DNA from: Enoplolaimus lenunculus
Taxonomy: Eukaryota > Nematoda > Enoplea > Enoplida > Thoracostomopsidae
Reading direction: 5' to 3'
Assembly (NCBI GenBank): GCA_030248215.1
Contig: JASANG010003323.1
Span: 186,001 to 250,000 of the forward strand
Length of the DNA: 64,000 bases
Part shown: piece after piece, positions 1-11,089 of the stretch
How the letters are laid out: each line of letters opens with the position of its first letter
Numbering within the stretch: the stretch's first letter is position 1
Translations under genes and position numbers: made by a program
Notes under the pieces: generated by a model
Seen by the model: the letters and a program-made list of their open reading frames with translations, nothing else
Database searches by the model: none
Told to the model about the DNA's origin: nothing

Positions 1-792
1 CAACCGGGCATTTTTAACGCGGATCATGGCGGACGACTTGAAGCCAATGGCTTTCATCGTGATTATCGACGAAAATCTGCTCGAGATCGAACCGCCGCGG
101 ACGCTGAGGGAGTTGCCTATCACCAACAAGGCAACAGTAGTCATCAGTGTATTGGAATGTTCGATTCGGCGGCTAATTTGAACGCTGGATTCCCACCGTC
201 GTATCCGTATCATCCGTACGCGTTCGCGGCACAATCCACTCGTGTTCTGTCGTTGGAACAACTCAATAAACATTCTGAACGGAAAAAGTGTAAGTGCTCA
301 TTCGTTCGCTCAGGCCTTAGTCAACTCGCCTTGCTCTAGCTGGGCTAAAAAATCTTCAGAGGGAGCATTCGAGGGTTTTCAATGAGTTACAAGCAAGTTG
401 AAAAATATTAAGGGGCCAAAATTTTTCCAGGAGGGGGGAGTCCCCACTGGCTCCCCCTCCCCTTCGGCTATGAGCCCGCGTTCGCTGAAAGTTTTGGCTG
501 CTGAAACTTTTCTCTCTTCGTTTCAAGTTTAGGCTTAGGTTATAGGCTTATACTTACGCAAAGTCTTACATAAAGAGGTGACTATAACGCGTCAGTACCG
601 CGCTAACGCTTAGGATGCAACCGGATTTGAAAAATCCGGAAAGTGCAAAACTGGAACGATGACGCGAAAAATTACAAAGAGTTTGTTGTTCTGCCTAAGT
701 CCATTTAGCTTAGTGTCGGCCTGAGCCTAATCCTAAACCTATACCTGAAAGCTGTATAGCAGTATTAGCCCAGTTATGTACATTTTTATAAT

Positions 793-882
<90 letters not shown>

Positions 883-1153
883 CAAAAATAAGATTAAATT
901 TTACGTGGATATTTAAACATTTGGTTGAACCAATTAAAACAAGTCCCCCCTGGACGTGATAGGGAACCGCTAGGGTCGGCACTGGGTAAAGTTATTTTAA
1001 ACTCTTGGTAAAATTCCACAGCATATTGGTAGTAATTAAAATTCGCTGTCTTCGCTTTTTTGCTGACAATTTTTCAAATTATTTTTTTCCAAAATTGCAC
1101 TGTTGCTCAAAGTTTTTTGTTGCAAAAATTTTATTTTCGTCGAGTACTTTATG

Positions 1154-1224
<71 letters not shown>

Positions 1225-2719
1225 CACATTTCTAGTGGTATTTTTTGTGTAACAATTTTGAAAACCGGAAAAGAAAATATGCAGCAAAAACTCACAAATT
1301 ATTGGGGAAAATATAAGATTGCAAAAAGTGGTTAAAACGAAAACCAACAATGGTTTGTTGTATATTAGTTCAACATATTTGGGTTCATACACTGCAAAAA
1401 ATGGTCCGCCACAAACTGAATCAAATTCGACTCAGCCAGCGTCAAATTCGACTCACTGAGTGGCACGTTTGACTCTGGCGGAGTCGAATTTGACTCAGTT
1501 TGTGTAGGCCCCGCAGAGCCTATTTGGGAGAGAGTCAATTTGACGCACCATGTTTAGCTGTGTATAAAGATCAGGGGTGGAACGTTTTTCTGCGAAACTT
1601 CCATAGAGAAAGTTTAATCTTTAGACTAACTTTTGCTTAGGTTTATACTTAGGTCTAGTTCAACTGTCTGTGATCGTAAATTTCAAATGTGTGTAGCGCC
1701 TATCATTAGTTGGTTAATTGTATTTATGATTATTGAACGTTTTGTTATGCAAAACAATTTACGCCATTATTTCAGAAACTATGGCCGTATTCTAAAATGT
1801 GTGTAGCACATATCACTAGTTGGTGATAAGTCCTGTAGCTTTGTAAACAGAGAACGGTGTACACTTTGAAATTGCGCAATGTGACATTTGAGCTACCCAC
1901 TGGGGCTGGATTTTCAAATCGCCAGCTGTGACGGGTCGATTGTTTGAGGTCCTATTAATAATTGACAACAATTGCTATACACATTTGAGACTACGCGCTA
2001 TTAGATTTTGCCTATATTTTTGTTAACAGCGCGTAGCGGCGTGCGGCGGGGCGCAGCGGCATGCGGCTACGTGCGGCGGCGTCTAGTCCAGTAATGTATA
2101 CCGCAACCCCAACTGTCAATATGTGCTATAAATTTGAATATTTTTAAAACATTTCAGTTTATGTAAAAAAATTTTACTCAAAATCATATTCAAATCCACT
2201 GGTGGTTGATTTACTATACATTCGTGACTATGGTTGTGAGCGCCGACTCTGAAACTTTTAAGCTGCGGCCTAGTACACTTGTAAAATTTAAGACAATTTA
2301 CTACGGGCCTTGTAAACGCTAACGATAATTTCGTGTCATTTTTCTCTCAGAAACATAATGTTTTATACAAATTTTTCCAATGATTTCCATTACATCAAAT
2401 CCTGTCAAAGATGAACACAGACACAGGCCAAAAAAACGCAACGCATGCTGGTACATTTTTAATCATGTGAAATCAAAACAAAAGTTGCATACTCTTGTCT
2501 TGAGACATTTGTCGATTCTTATGAATACCAAGTAAAGAAATGCTTTTGTTTACTGAAATTATTTCAGTTCCGTTCGCAGTTGGAGTGTTGCCAACGCACA
2601 ACGTCTCAGTCCAAATGGAGCGAATGCGACTTGGCAAAAAGTGGCGCAGCCAAGATTCTGGCATTGGTAATAGCTGTGAACCAATTGAACTGCTAGCAGC
2701 TATTTTTGAATGTGTGTAG
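1..2719 (+). CDS. 3' end of an unidentified gene (two exons seen)
   Basis: Exon 1-289 enters from outside the window and ends at a strong donor (GTAAGT at 290) in phase 1. Exon 2568-2719 follows an acceptor ending ATTTCAG, matches that phase and stops with TAG at 2717. The joined frame gives about 146 residues. The part after residue 52 is rich in Pro, Tyr and Ser (FPPSYPYHPYAF), and the end carries the serine motif SQDSGIGNS. I do not recognise the family; the look is of a low-complexity transcription-factor-like or scaffold protein, which is only an impression. The second frame of bases 2-180 is also open and reads plausibly, so the first 50 residues are uncertain. The last four residues and the stop come from a family E repeat end. 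A possible AATAAA signal lies at 3236-3241. Confidence 0.45.
352..478 (+). repeat. Dispersed repeat, family D
   Basis: This ~130-bp repeat begins near GGCTAAAAAATYTTCAG, passes through TTTTCAATGAGTTACAAGC and ends in a C-rich stretch and GGCTATGAGC. Other copies lie at 19285, 23870, 40028, 41953, 45343, 52490 and 55322. It lies in the intron after exon 1-289. Confidence 0.6.
794..879. repeat. (TA)n microsatellite
   Basis: Almost uninterrupted TA dinucleotides, with two short A/T breaks. Confidence 0.95.
1156..1221. repeat. (TA)n microsatellite
   Basis: A pure TA run of about 66 bp. It reads as an IYIYIY peptide in both directions, which is not coding. Confidence 0.95.
1390..1562. mobile_element. 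Family A palindromic MITE
   Basis: Starts CACTGCAAAAAATGGT, carries internal GAGTCAAATTCGACTC-type palindromes, and ends in a worn TTTAGCTGTGTA. It is shorter than the usual ~205 bp, having lost part of the left arm. Confidence 0.7.
1563..1660. mobile_element. Family C fragment
   Basis: One end of a family C element (AAAGATCAGGGGTGGAACG, then the CTTTAGACTAAC block and a few degenerate TTAGGC hexamers). The other end is missing. Confidence 0.5.
1786..2004. mobile_element. Family E element
   Basis: Begins CCGTATTCTAAAATGTGTGTAG, then ATCACTAGTTGGTGATA, and ends with the inverted GCTATACACATTTGAGA. Compare 40393, 37712 and 36285. Confidence 0.55.
2020..2110. repeat. GC-rich dispersed repeat, family F
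   Basis: A CpG-rich block of GCGGCGTGCGGCGG-like motifs ending CCAGTAATGTATACCGCAACCC. Related blocks occur at 11755, 13235, 20100, 38410, 38565 and 40845. Confidence 0.5.
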
Positions 2720-2968
2720 CACCTATCATCAGTTAGTAATTAGAGCCCGTATTCTCAAATACGTATAGCACCTGTCACCAGCTGGTGTTAGGTCCTTTAA
2801 AATTTTGGAACATGTCCCCGGTGAGGTTCGAAATTCAGCATATTGTTCGCGTTTGATTTGCCCTACTTGTACACCAATTTTCTGATCTGCAATTGCATAT
2901 GTGCGACAGTTTGATTACTTATCGCTAACTGATGATAAGTGCTATACGCATTTGAGAATATGGGCCTA
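2697..2968. mobile_element. Family E element(s)
   Basis: Two adjacent E-type starts (TGAATGTGTGTAGCACC and CCCGTATTCTCAAATACG) followed by one inverted end near 2940 (GTGCTATACGCATTTGAGA). The first supplies the stop codon of the upstream gene. Confidence 0.5.
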
Positions 2969-3337
2969 GGTCGAAAAAGAGCGAAATGTAACAGCTGCAA
3001 AAATGGTATTTCGATTCAGGTTCAATACAAACTTGCGTGTTATTTTTGAAGATTTTCAGATGCACATCTGTCTAACAGGTTTGTTCGTCCAAATTAGTAT
3101 CCACACAAACCCAGTAAAATGCGTTTCTATTTTAGGTTCTGGGACTGGCAGTTTTGGCAGCAAATAGATCTTGGATTCTGTGGAAACAAACTTCAATCTG
3201 AATATAACATAATATTGATACTGTGTCATTAACAAAATAAATATTACGGCTAATGTTAATTATTGGGGCCTGATGACTTGGGAACAGGAACACTGGGACC
3301 TTACGGTTTATGGATAGAAACGCTTAGACTATGTTTA

Positions 3338-3541
3338 CACTGCAAAAAAATGGTGAGTAAAATTGACTCTCTTTGAAATAGGCTTTTCCTGACTACACAA
3401 ACTGAAACAAAATTCGACTCCGCCTGAGTGAAATTCGACTCAATTTGACTTTGATAGAGTCGAATTTTGACTCAGTTTGTGCAGTCAGGAAACGCCTAAT
3501 TCGGAGGAGAGAGTCAATTTGACTCACCATTTTTTGCAGTG
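3338..3541. mobile_element. Family A palindromic MITE, complete
   Basis: CACTGC...GCAGTG ends are flanked by TA on both sides, as expected for a Tc1/mariner-type target. The arms are near-perfect inverted copies with GAGTCAAATTGACTC blocks. Confidence 0.85.
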
Positions 3542-3611
3542 TAGCTTTAGGCATAGTGTTATTGTTTGGCTTACGTTTAGGCGTAGCTTTAGGCTTAGTG
3601 GCCAGGATAGC

Positions 3612-3788
3612 GGCCAATGTATACAACAGGGGCGGAACTCAAGTAACCATATTGCTAAGCCTAAGCCGAAATGTAAGAAGTAGCTTATACCTAAGGCCAA
3701 GCATATGCAAAAACAATTGTCTAAAGCTTAAGCTTACTCTATGCCAGTCCGCCAGAAAAACGTCCGCTTCTAATCTTTACATGGGCCC
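3612..3788. mobile_element. Family C element
   Basis: GGCCAATGTATACAACAGG at one end and TCTTTACATGGGCC at the other enclose a few CCTAAG/TTAGGC hexamers and the conserved TCTAAAGCTTAAGCTTACTC block. Confidence 0.7.
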
Positions 3789-3935
3789 GAATAGTTAACA
3801 TGGGCCAATATTTTGCGTGAATATTAAACGGAATAAAATTAAATAATGCTTAAGTTATGAGTTATCGTGAAACTTTTAATTTTGATATAAGACCGCAACA
3901 CGACAGACCACCCACAGTATTCTAATCTTTGTATA

Positions 3936-4143
3936 CACTGCAAAAATGGTGAGTCAAATTGACTCCCTCCGATATAGGCTCTACGGGACTACACAAACTG
4001 AGTCAAATTCGACTCCACCAGAGTCAAACGTGCGATTTAGCGAGTCAAATTTGATTCTATTGGAGTCGAATTTGACTCAGTTTGTGTGGTCCCGTAGAGC
4101 CTATTTCGGAGAGAGTCAATTTGACTCACCATTGTTTGCAGTG
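3936..4143. mobile_element. Family A palindromic MITE, complete
   Basis: Bounded by TA on both sides, with CACTGCAAAAATGGTGAGTC at the left and its inverse at the right. Confidence 0.85.
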
Positions 4144-4164
4144 TAGTTAACCCAATGACTTATG

Positions 4165-4375
4165 GCTTGGACGGTCAATGTTACTTTAAGGGACGTAACA
4201 GTAGATTAAGCGTAGTCGTAAGCCTAAGCCTAAGACTAAGCGTTGCAAGAATGTGTTCCTAAGCCTAAGCGTACGCCTAAGACTAAGCAAAAAATGTAAT
4301 CTAGAATCTAAACTTACTCTTTTATTGACCCACCGGTAACCTGGACGCCTCTTAAAGCAAAACATGGGCCGCTTA
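4165..4375. mobile_element. Family C element, subfamily with TTACTTTAAGGG ends
   Basis: Starts GGTCAATGTTACTTTAAGGG, holds CCTAAG hexamers and the TGTAATCTAGAATCTAAAC block, and ends at CATGGGCC. Same subfamily as 6620, 8788 and 42232. Confidence 0.65.
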
Positions 4376-4580
4376 TGGACTGTAAAACATACGATTATAT
4401 ATTTGAACTTTAACGAAAGGTCAGAACTCTTCAATAATATTTGGACTTCCATTTTTAAGCAATTGTGAAGTAAAACAAAAAGGTTTATAATATTTAAGCC
4501 GCTGAAGCTCAAAAATTTAGGTGTCTACCGCTTACCCCCTTAATAAAGCTCAGGTCAACGTTTCTAACAGAGCTTAACAG

Positions 4581-6520
4581 TAGTATAAGCATAATTCCGG
4601 CTTAGTATAAGCATAATCAAAAAAAAAAATTCGTAAAAAAAATAAATTCGGTAGAAAAAAACGGCAAAAGCAAACCGCAAAAGAAACAAAAAAAAACCAA
4701 CAAAACCCCACAAACAAACCGCAACAAACTCCGGCTTAGTATAAGCATAATTCCGGCTTAGGATAAGCATAATTCCGGCTTAGCATAAGCATAATTCCGG
4801 CTAAGTATAAGCATAATTCCGGCTGCTCTAAAAGCATAACATAACGAGACGCAGCAAGCAACCGCAGCATAGCATACCGCATATAAGCATACCGCAATAG
4901 ATACATAACCGCAGCATAAGCATAATCCCAATCATAACATACTTCGTATAGCATATGTTCTCGGGCTCATAAGCATAATTCCGGCTTAGTATAAGCATAA
5001 TTCCGGCTTAGCATAAGCATAATTCCGGCTTAGTATAAGCATAATTCCGGCTTAGCATAAGCATAATTCCGGCTTAGCATAAGCATAATTCCGGCTTAGT
5101 ATAAGCATAATTCCGGCTTAGTATAAGCATAATTCCGGCTTAGTATAAGCATAATTCCGGCTTAGTATAAGCATAATTCCGGCTTAGTATAAGCATAATT
5201 CCGGCTTAGTATAAGCATAATTCCGGCTTAGTATAAGCATAATTCCGGCTTAGTATAAGCATAATTCCGGCTTAGCATAAGCATAATTACGGCTTAGCGG
5301 AAGAAACATAAGCATAATTCCGGCTTAGTATAAAGCATAATTCCGGCTTAGCATAAGCATAACTCCGGCTAGCAAAGCAAATCCGGCAGGAGCAATCCGC
5401 TAGCCAGCACCCAGTATAAGCATAATTCCGGCTTAGTATAAGCATAATTCCGGCTTAGTCTGGTATCAGCTTAGCAATTCCGCTTAGTATAAGCATAATT
5501 CTTTCTTCCTCGCATCCGGCTCAGTATAGCGATCCGGGCAGTATAAGCAACGGCTTAGTATAAGCATAATTCCGGCTTAGTATAAGCATAATTCCGGCTT
5601 AGTATAAGCATAATTCCGGCTTCTGTTCGATCCGCAAGCTCATCAGCTCAGCAACTCCGCAGCATCGACCGCAATCCGCCCATAAGCATAATTCCGGCTT
5701 CCAGCACATAAGCATAATTCCGGCTTATTCTATTCCCTTACTCTAATCCGCTCCTATAGCTAACCGCTTACTAAAGCATAATCCGCTCCAAAGCACCGGC
5801 GCATAAGCATAATTCCGGCATATACGCATTAACATAAGCATAATTCCCACAAACAAATCCGCAGCAAACAAATCCCTAGCAAACAAATCCCTAAGAAAGC
5901 AAATCCGCTAGCAAAGCAAATTCCGCTAGCATAAGCATAATTCCGGCTTAGCATAAGCATAATTCCGGCTTAAACTAATTCCTAACGCATAACATAACCG
6001 CTAGCAAAGCATAATCGCCCAATAAAGCAAACCGCGAATAAAGCAAACCCTATAAAGCAAACCCCAGCAACAAACCCAAAAAGCACATAACTCGCTACGA
6101 AAGCAAACCCTGAATCAAACATACTCTAAACATAAAACGCAAACCCTACTAAAGCAAACCCTATAAAGCAAATCCCTACTAAAGCAAACCGCAAGTAAAG
6201 CAAATCCCTGTATAAGCATAATCCCTAGTATAAACATAATCCGACTAGTATAAGCATAGTCTGCTAGTATAAGCATAATCCGTCTAGCATAAGCATAATT
6301 CCGCTAGTATAAGCATAATTCCGCTAGTATAAGCATAATTCCGGCTTAGTATAAGCATAATTCCGGCTGAAAGATAAGCATAATTCCGGCTTAGTATAAG
6401 CATAATTCCGGCTTAGTATAAGCATAATTCCGGCTTAGTATAAGCATAATTCCGGCTTAGTATAAGCATAATTCCGGCTTAGTATAAGCATAATTCCGGC
6501 TTAGTATAAGCATAATTCCG

Positions 6521-6592
<72 letters not shown>

Positions 6593-6612
6593 TATAAGCA
6601 TAATTCCGGCTC
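4581..6612. repeat. 22-bp satellite array (2 kb)
   Basis: Tandem unit TTAGTATAAGCATAATTCCGGC (22 bp), about 90 units long. Clean runs at 4975-5280 and 6290-6520 alternate with degraded blocks (AAAGCAAACC, CATAACCGC variants). The unit matches the GTAGTATAAGCATATTCC block next to one end of family C elements with a short CCGGC link, so the array probably expanded from such an end. The degraded middle part could be old decay or poor sequence. Confidence 0.9.
6524..6589. repeat. 66-base poly(A) run
   Basis: An uninterrupted run of 66 A inside the 22-bp array, replacing part of a unit. It could be an assembly artefact. Confidence 0.9.
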
Positions 6613-6619
6613 ATGTAAA

Positions 6620-6812
6620 GAACTGCCCATGTTTTAAAGGGGCGTCCAGATTTCTGGTGGGTCCATAAAAGAGTAGGTTTAGATTCTAGATTACATTTTT
6701 TGCTTAGCTTTAGGCATAGGCTTAGGAACACATTTTTGCAACTTTTAGGTTTAGGCTTAGGCTTAGGAATGCGCTTAATCTACTGTTACACCCCTTAAAG
6801 TAAGACTGGCCA
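6620..6812. mobile_element. Family C element, TTACTTTAAGGG subfamily
   Basis: GCCCATGTTTTAAAGGGGCG at the left, the TTAGATTCTAGATTACATTT block, TTAGGC hexamers, and CCCCTTAAAGTAAGACTGGCC at the right. Confidence 0.75.
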
Positions 6813-6970
6813 AAAGAACAGGAATGGAACGTTCTTCGTGAGGACTGTGATAGGGTAAGCTTAACCTATAGGCTAACTGTTTTTTTTTCCTTAGACTTAC
6901 GCTTCGCTTAGATTTAGGCTTAGGAATATGCTTATACTATTGTTACCGCCCTGATCTTTGTTTTTGTCCA
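6813..6970. mobile_element. Family C element, worn
   Basis: Follows the previous copy directly. AAAGAACAGGAATGGAACG, a TTAGGC-like core, GGAATATGCTTATACTATTG and CCGCCCTGATCTTTG are visible. Confidence 0.55.
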
Positions 6971-7356
6971 GCGGTGCGCCAATGAAAGAATTTGATAAAA
7001 TAAACGGCAGCAGTACAAACAGTAAAAAAAATAAAAAAATGTTTGGTATAAAATAAGAAAATCTTACGATTTTAATTTTTGAAAGTATTTTGTTAAAGTT
7101 AAAAGCCGAAAAAACTTTGTAAGAATTTATGCTGGCAAAGCTTGTTTCTAAGACATTCCTATTATAGGATTTACTAGTAACGATTGGAGTTTTTTTAGCA
7201 AACACTGTATTCTTCCGCAATTTAATTGTATATTTTTAGCAATTGAGTACAGTAAGTAACAGCAAACATTCCTATTTTAGACATATAATCACAGTATATA
7301 TACTAATAACTTTTTTGACAAACCCCTCTTTACAACTGCGGTTTGCAATACAAAAA

Positions 7357-10296
7357 ATGTTAGCTAATTTTATATTTACAACGCTTGTTTGCGCAATATT
7401 TTGCAAATGTGCGGTCACCTGCGATCTCGGAGGAATACTGGGAGTATTTGGGTTTAAAGGGACTAATAATCCTGATTTGGGCTCTCTGTTTCGAGGAATC
7501 AATGGCGAACCCCCGACAAATACCAGAGGTAAGCCTCTACACTGCAAGAAATGGTGAGTCAAATTGACTCTCTCCGAAACAGAACAGCTTTTCGGGCTAC
7601 ACAAACTGAGTCAAATTCGACTAACTGAGTCGCACGTTTGACTCTGGCGGAGTCGAATTTTGACTCAATTTGTGTAGTCCCGGAGAGCCTATTTCGGAGA
7701 GAGTCAATTTGACTCACCATTTTTTTGCAGTGTAGACGTGGGTGAATATGTTACTGGATATTTTTTTACTTACATATTAAGTGGCCAATGCAAAAAACAG
7801 GGGTGGAATAGTATGTTAAGCATACTTCTAAGCCTAAGCCTAAGCGTAAGAATGAGCATATTCCTTAGTCTAAGCCAAAACCTAAGCGTAAGAATAAGCA
7901 TATTCCTAAGCCTAAGCCTAAGCCTAAGCGTAAGAATGAACATATTCCTTTAGCCTAAGCCTAAGCCTAAGCCAAGCAGAAAATTAGTCTACCGCTTCAG
8001 CTTATTCTTTTCTAGTCCCACACTTTCAGACTTGAGTATATGCTAAGATAAGATATACTTTAAGTAACCAAATTCTGTACTAAGCTTTAATTGGTCCAGG
8101 AAGCATTTACAACACGCATACCGAGACGGTTGTATAAATGACAGGACGTAACCGGATATCCATTTCCGGGACAAATCGGTGACAGTTTTCGTTTCCGTTA
8201 TAGAAATATCGTAAATTCTGTTATTTTTGTGCCCAAAATTAGTTAAAAATCACGTATATAACTCGCCGTAATTTTTGATTACAAGTTATAGACTGCGATT
8301 GTTCGATACGAAATGAAAATTGTTAAATTCGTTCAAAATCTTAAACATTTTGGTAAAGCATTTATTATTTTTTCTTTAATATAAAATTTTATGAAGCCTA
8401 TTTGTTTGCATGTCTCAATTGTGTTGGCAGAAAAATAACACATCTTTGAAACAATTATACTTCAATATTAGTTTTCCGTTTTTGTTTTATTCTGATCGCT
8501 TTCCGTTTCCGGCACTTTACTCTATCCGTTTATACCTTGATAAATGACCAGTACTACTTTTCCAAACAAGATGAGAATTTGTGCATAATAAGTGATACTG
8601 AAAAAAGAAAATAGTTGACCAAAATTATGAAATTTGTCAAAAAATTTTCTTTTCACTGCTCCGGTTTCGAAACTAAAATTTTTTGCTAAATTTCTGCTTG
8701 AAGTTTGAACTTTTATTTCTCACAGTTTGAACATTAAAATGCCGCATATATTTTGACAAGATTTTAAGTAAAGTATAGCGTTTGGGGTCCATGTTACTTT
8801 AAGTGGAGTCCAGGTTTCTGGTAAATTCATCAAAGAGTACGGTTAGATTCTAGATTATATTTTTTGGCTTAGGCTTAGGCTTAGGCTTAGCGAAACATTT
8901 ATGCAACACTTAGGCTTAGGCTTAGGCTTAGCAAAACATTTATGCAACACTTAGGTTTAGGCTTAGGCTTAGCAAAACATTTATGCAACACTTAGGCTTA
9001 GGCTTAGGCTTAGCAAAACATTTATGCAATACTTAGGTTTAGGCTTTATCTTAGAAATACGCTTAATGCCCGTTACCATTGGCCGCGATTTGTAAGCTCA
9101 TTTTTAAGAATTGCCATTCAGTCAATTTTGCGCATTCATGAATCTGGTACAATATTTTGATATTTTCATTTTGGCAATTGTAGCATTAACAACTTGCAAT
9201 TGTGCAATTTCCGTCCTCGCAATCATTCGGGTAAATGTCGTTGGCAGTTTTCGCTGTATTCGTTTACTTTTACCCCCGCACTAATTTTAATTTGATATCA
9301 AACACAAGGTTTTCTGCACACTGCTGTTTATTTCGCTAACGCAACGTTTTAGGCTTAGGCTGAGGCTTACGCTAAACATATTAACCTGAACCTAAACCTT
9401 GCTCTAAGCCTAAGCTCCGGCTTATTTTATTAATCCAATCACTTTTGTCTGTGGACAGCGGCGAATCCAGAATTTTCTGACAAGGGGGCGGACTAGCATA
9501 AGTTATGAAACGCAATTTTGATTGTATGCTATTTATGATTCAATTTTCTGAGGGCAAAAATTGTATGGTTTTAATCTTCATTTTATCGAAAACAATTTCT
9601 GACGGCGGGCGTACGCCCTTTCATCCGCCCCTCCCGCAGCTTTTTGTGGAATAAACAGTGAATCGGCACCAGTGTGTACAACTTGTGATCGCATCTTTAC
9701 ATACAGGTTGCCTTGATCAATTTTCATCCGGAGCCGGAACGACCGGATTCGGCAGTTTGATGTCGCAATGCTTTGCGTCAATGATCCGTAAACGTCTCGA
9801 AGTCTGTGACCAAGACGTCCTCAGGCGACAAATCAACGGCATCTCCGGATGTCTTGGTTTCGAAGGCGTCGCAAATCCGTGGGGTCGCTCGCCAACAACA
9901 GGTTTTGGTTCGTTTGGTCAATTCATACCTGGCTTAGGCGGTGCCGGAAAATCAACGAAAACCATCACATCGAGCGGATGTGACACTAAAGATATACCAG
10001 GGCGACAGTGTCGGTTGGCAGCGGAAAAAGAAAAATGTAATCAAATGCGAGCGATGATCGAAAATCCTGACTGCAATTTGTGTCAATTGATTACAATGAC
10101 ACTTAAAGGCGACACAATCGAATCATGTGCGTGTAAAACTATTCAAAACGCAATGACCGATGCAGCAATTGAGAACAACGTCAAATCATGTGTCGGATCA
10201 GAACTTGGCAAAGGCATCGTCAGCGATCAACTGTTCAAACAACTTGGACCGTTCGCTGGGAAAAGCAAAAACGCAGTCGCGTTTCTGAACTGTTGA
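7357..10296 (+). CDS. Secreted cysteine-rich protein, two exons
   Basis: Exon 1 is 7357-7528 (ATG to a GTAAGC donor, phase 1) and exon 2 is 9707-10296 (acceptor TTTACATACAG, phase matching), giving 253 residues. Residues 1-21 form a signal peptide. The middle carries a repeated glycine-rich motif (TTGFGS at about 69 and 121; GFKGT/GFEGV). The C-terminal half has a cysteine cluster (149, 159, 168, 180, 183, 198, 200, 219, 253) with CNLC and CACK. The ending LNC is followed at once by TGA and AATAAA, so the 3' UTR is very short. The 2.2-kb intron holds one family A, two family C, one H and one I element. I do not recognise the family; an extracellular role is inferred from the signal peptide and cysteines. 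A phase-0 acceptor at 9672 could serve a different first exon (see 9138). Confidence 0.7.
7540..7732. mobile_element. Family A MITE inside an intron, 11 bp after the donor
   Basis: TA-flanked CACTGCAAGAAATGGTGAG...TTTTTTGCAGTG. It begins just after the exon 1 donor of the secreted gene and adds a second donor-like GTGAGT there. Confidence 0.85.
7782..8030. mobile_element. Family C element
   Basis: GGCCAATGCAAAAAACAGGG at the left, then about 18 CCTAAG hexamers punctuated by AAGAATGAGCATATTC, then the TTCTTTTCTAGTCCCAC block. The right tip is lost. Confidence 0.7.
8138..8530. mobile_element. Family H element
   Basis: A ~390-bp AT-rich element with inverted ends, GTAACCGGATATCCATTTCC at the left and CTATCCGTTTATACC at the right. 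Similar elements lie at 13590, 25775, 35640 and 49010. Confidence 0.55.
8788..9084. mobile_element. Family C element with four tandem core units
   Basis: GGGTCCATGTTACTTTAAG at the left and CCCGTTACCATTGGCC at the right. The core repeats a ~47-bp unit of TTAGGC hexamers plus AACATTTATGCAACAC. Confidence 0.7.
9138..9230 (+). CDS. Candidate alternative first exon (signal peptide)
   Basis: ATG at 9138 opens 31 codons of signal-peptide type (MNLVQYFDIFILAIVALTTC) ending at CGG before GTAAAT, phase 0. A phase-0 acceptor (CACCAG at 9672) leads into the same frame as the last exon of the secreted gene at 7357-10296, so this may be an alternative start or a remnant of a duplicated first exon. The acceptor is weak. 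Confidence 0.3.
9457..9645. mobile_element. Family I element (hAT-like MITE)
   Basis: Starts with worn CAGCGGCGAATCCAGAATTT, contains TGTATGCTATTTATGATTC, and ends in a C-rich CCGCCCCTCCCG. Copies at 43490, 46220 and 47733 share the hAT-like CAGTGGCGGATCCAG end. Confidence 0.55.
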
Positions 10297-10302
10297 AATA
10301 AA
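10297..10302 (+). terminator. Poly(A) signal AATAAA
   Basis: Directly abuts the TGA stop of the secreted cysteine-rich gene. Confidence 0.7.
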
Positions 10303-10365
10303 TTCTGTAAATTTCGTGTATTTTGCTTTATTGTTTGCTTTGGCTTTGAAATTTAGTTATTCCGT

Positions 10366-10515
10366 GCGACTGGAATAGAGTAAGCTTTAAGCTTTAAACG
10401 AATTTTTTGTTCAGGCTCACGCTGACGCTAATAGGCTTAGCCTATAAGCTCATTTTTACGCTTCGGTTTAGGAATTTGTTTATACTACTGTTACAGCTTT
10501 GTTCTGTACATTAGC
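10366..10515. mobile_element. Family C fragment
   Basis: Retains the GACTGGAATAGAGTAAGC block, degenerate TTAGGC hexamers and TTATACTACTGTTACAGC...TGTACATTAGC. Confidence 0.55.
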
Positions 10516-10658
10516 TCGTATAATTGTACCACTGGTCCTATAGTTAAGAACTACAACAAACATTTTACCGCTATGAACATCGACGCAAGTATAACAGTTG
10601 GGCACAGTTGATGCATGCCCCAGCGTGCAGTGTCCAAACCTGAAACGTTTGGCCACTC

Positions 10659-10805
10659 GGCCCCATGTAAAGATCAAGAGCGGAACGTTTTTCTGCGGGA
10701 CATGCAATAGTGTAAGCTTAAACTTTAGACTAATTTTTTTGCTTTGCTTAGGCTTAGGTTAAGGCTTAGGCTTACGAATATGCTTACAATACTGTTCCGA
10801 ACTCG
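10659..10805. mobile_element. Family C element
   Basis: GGCCCCATGTAAAGATCAAG at the left, then CTGCGGGACATGCAATAG and TTAGGC hexamers; the right end has decayed after ACTGTTCCGA. Confidence 0.65.
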
Positions 10806-11089
10806 CTACGAAAAATGAAAATAAATTATAAACTACACTATGGTCATAATTTCGGACGTCACGTGTAAAATTTTTGTGTAAAATTGATTCTTTTAGTTTT
10901 TCTTGCATGTAATATATTTAATTGTTTAATTATACTTGCACAACAAAGACCAGCAATACTTTCGTGCACACGCACTCGCCTCTCACGACGTTCAACTCGT
11001 TCTACACATTTGACACGCCGCATAATAGCAGCGTTCGTTCGTATTTCAACTCAGGTTAAGGGTAATCGTCTAAACACAAGTTGGGATTT

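Noticed and set aside
710-1392. Several frames of IYIYIY residues
   Set aside because: They only translate the (TA)n microsatellites.
4181-9084. Interstitial true telomere (chromosome fusion) as the source of the TTAGGC runs
   Set aside because: The hexamers sit inside bounded elements with fixed ends and target duplications and occur in both orientations across the whole window, so a fusion scar is not needed.
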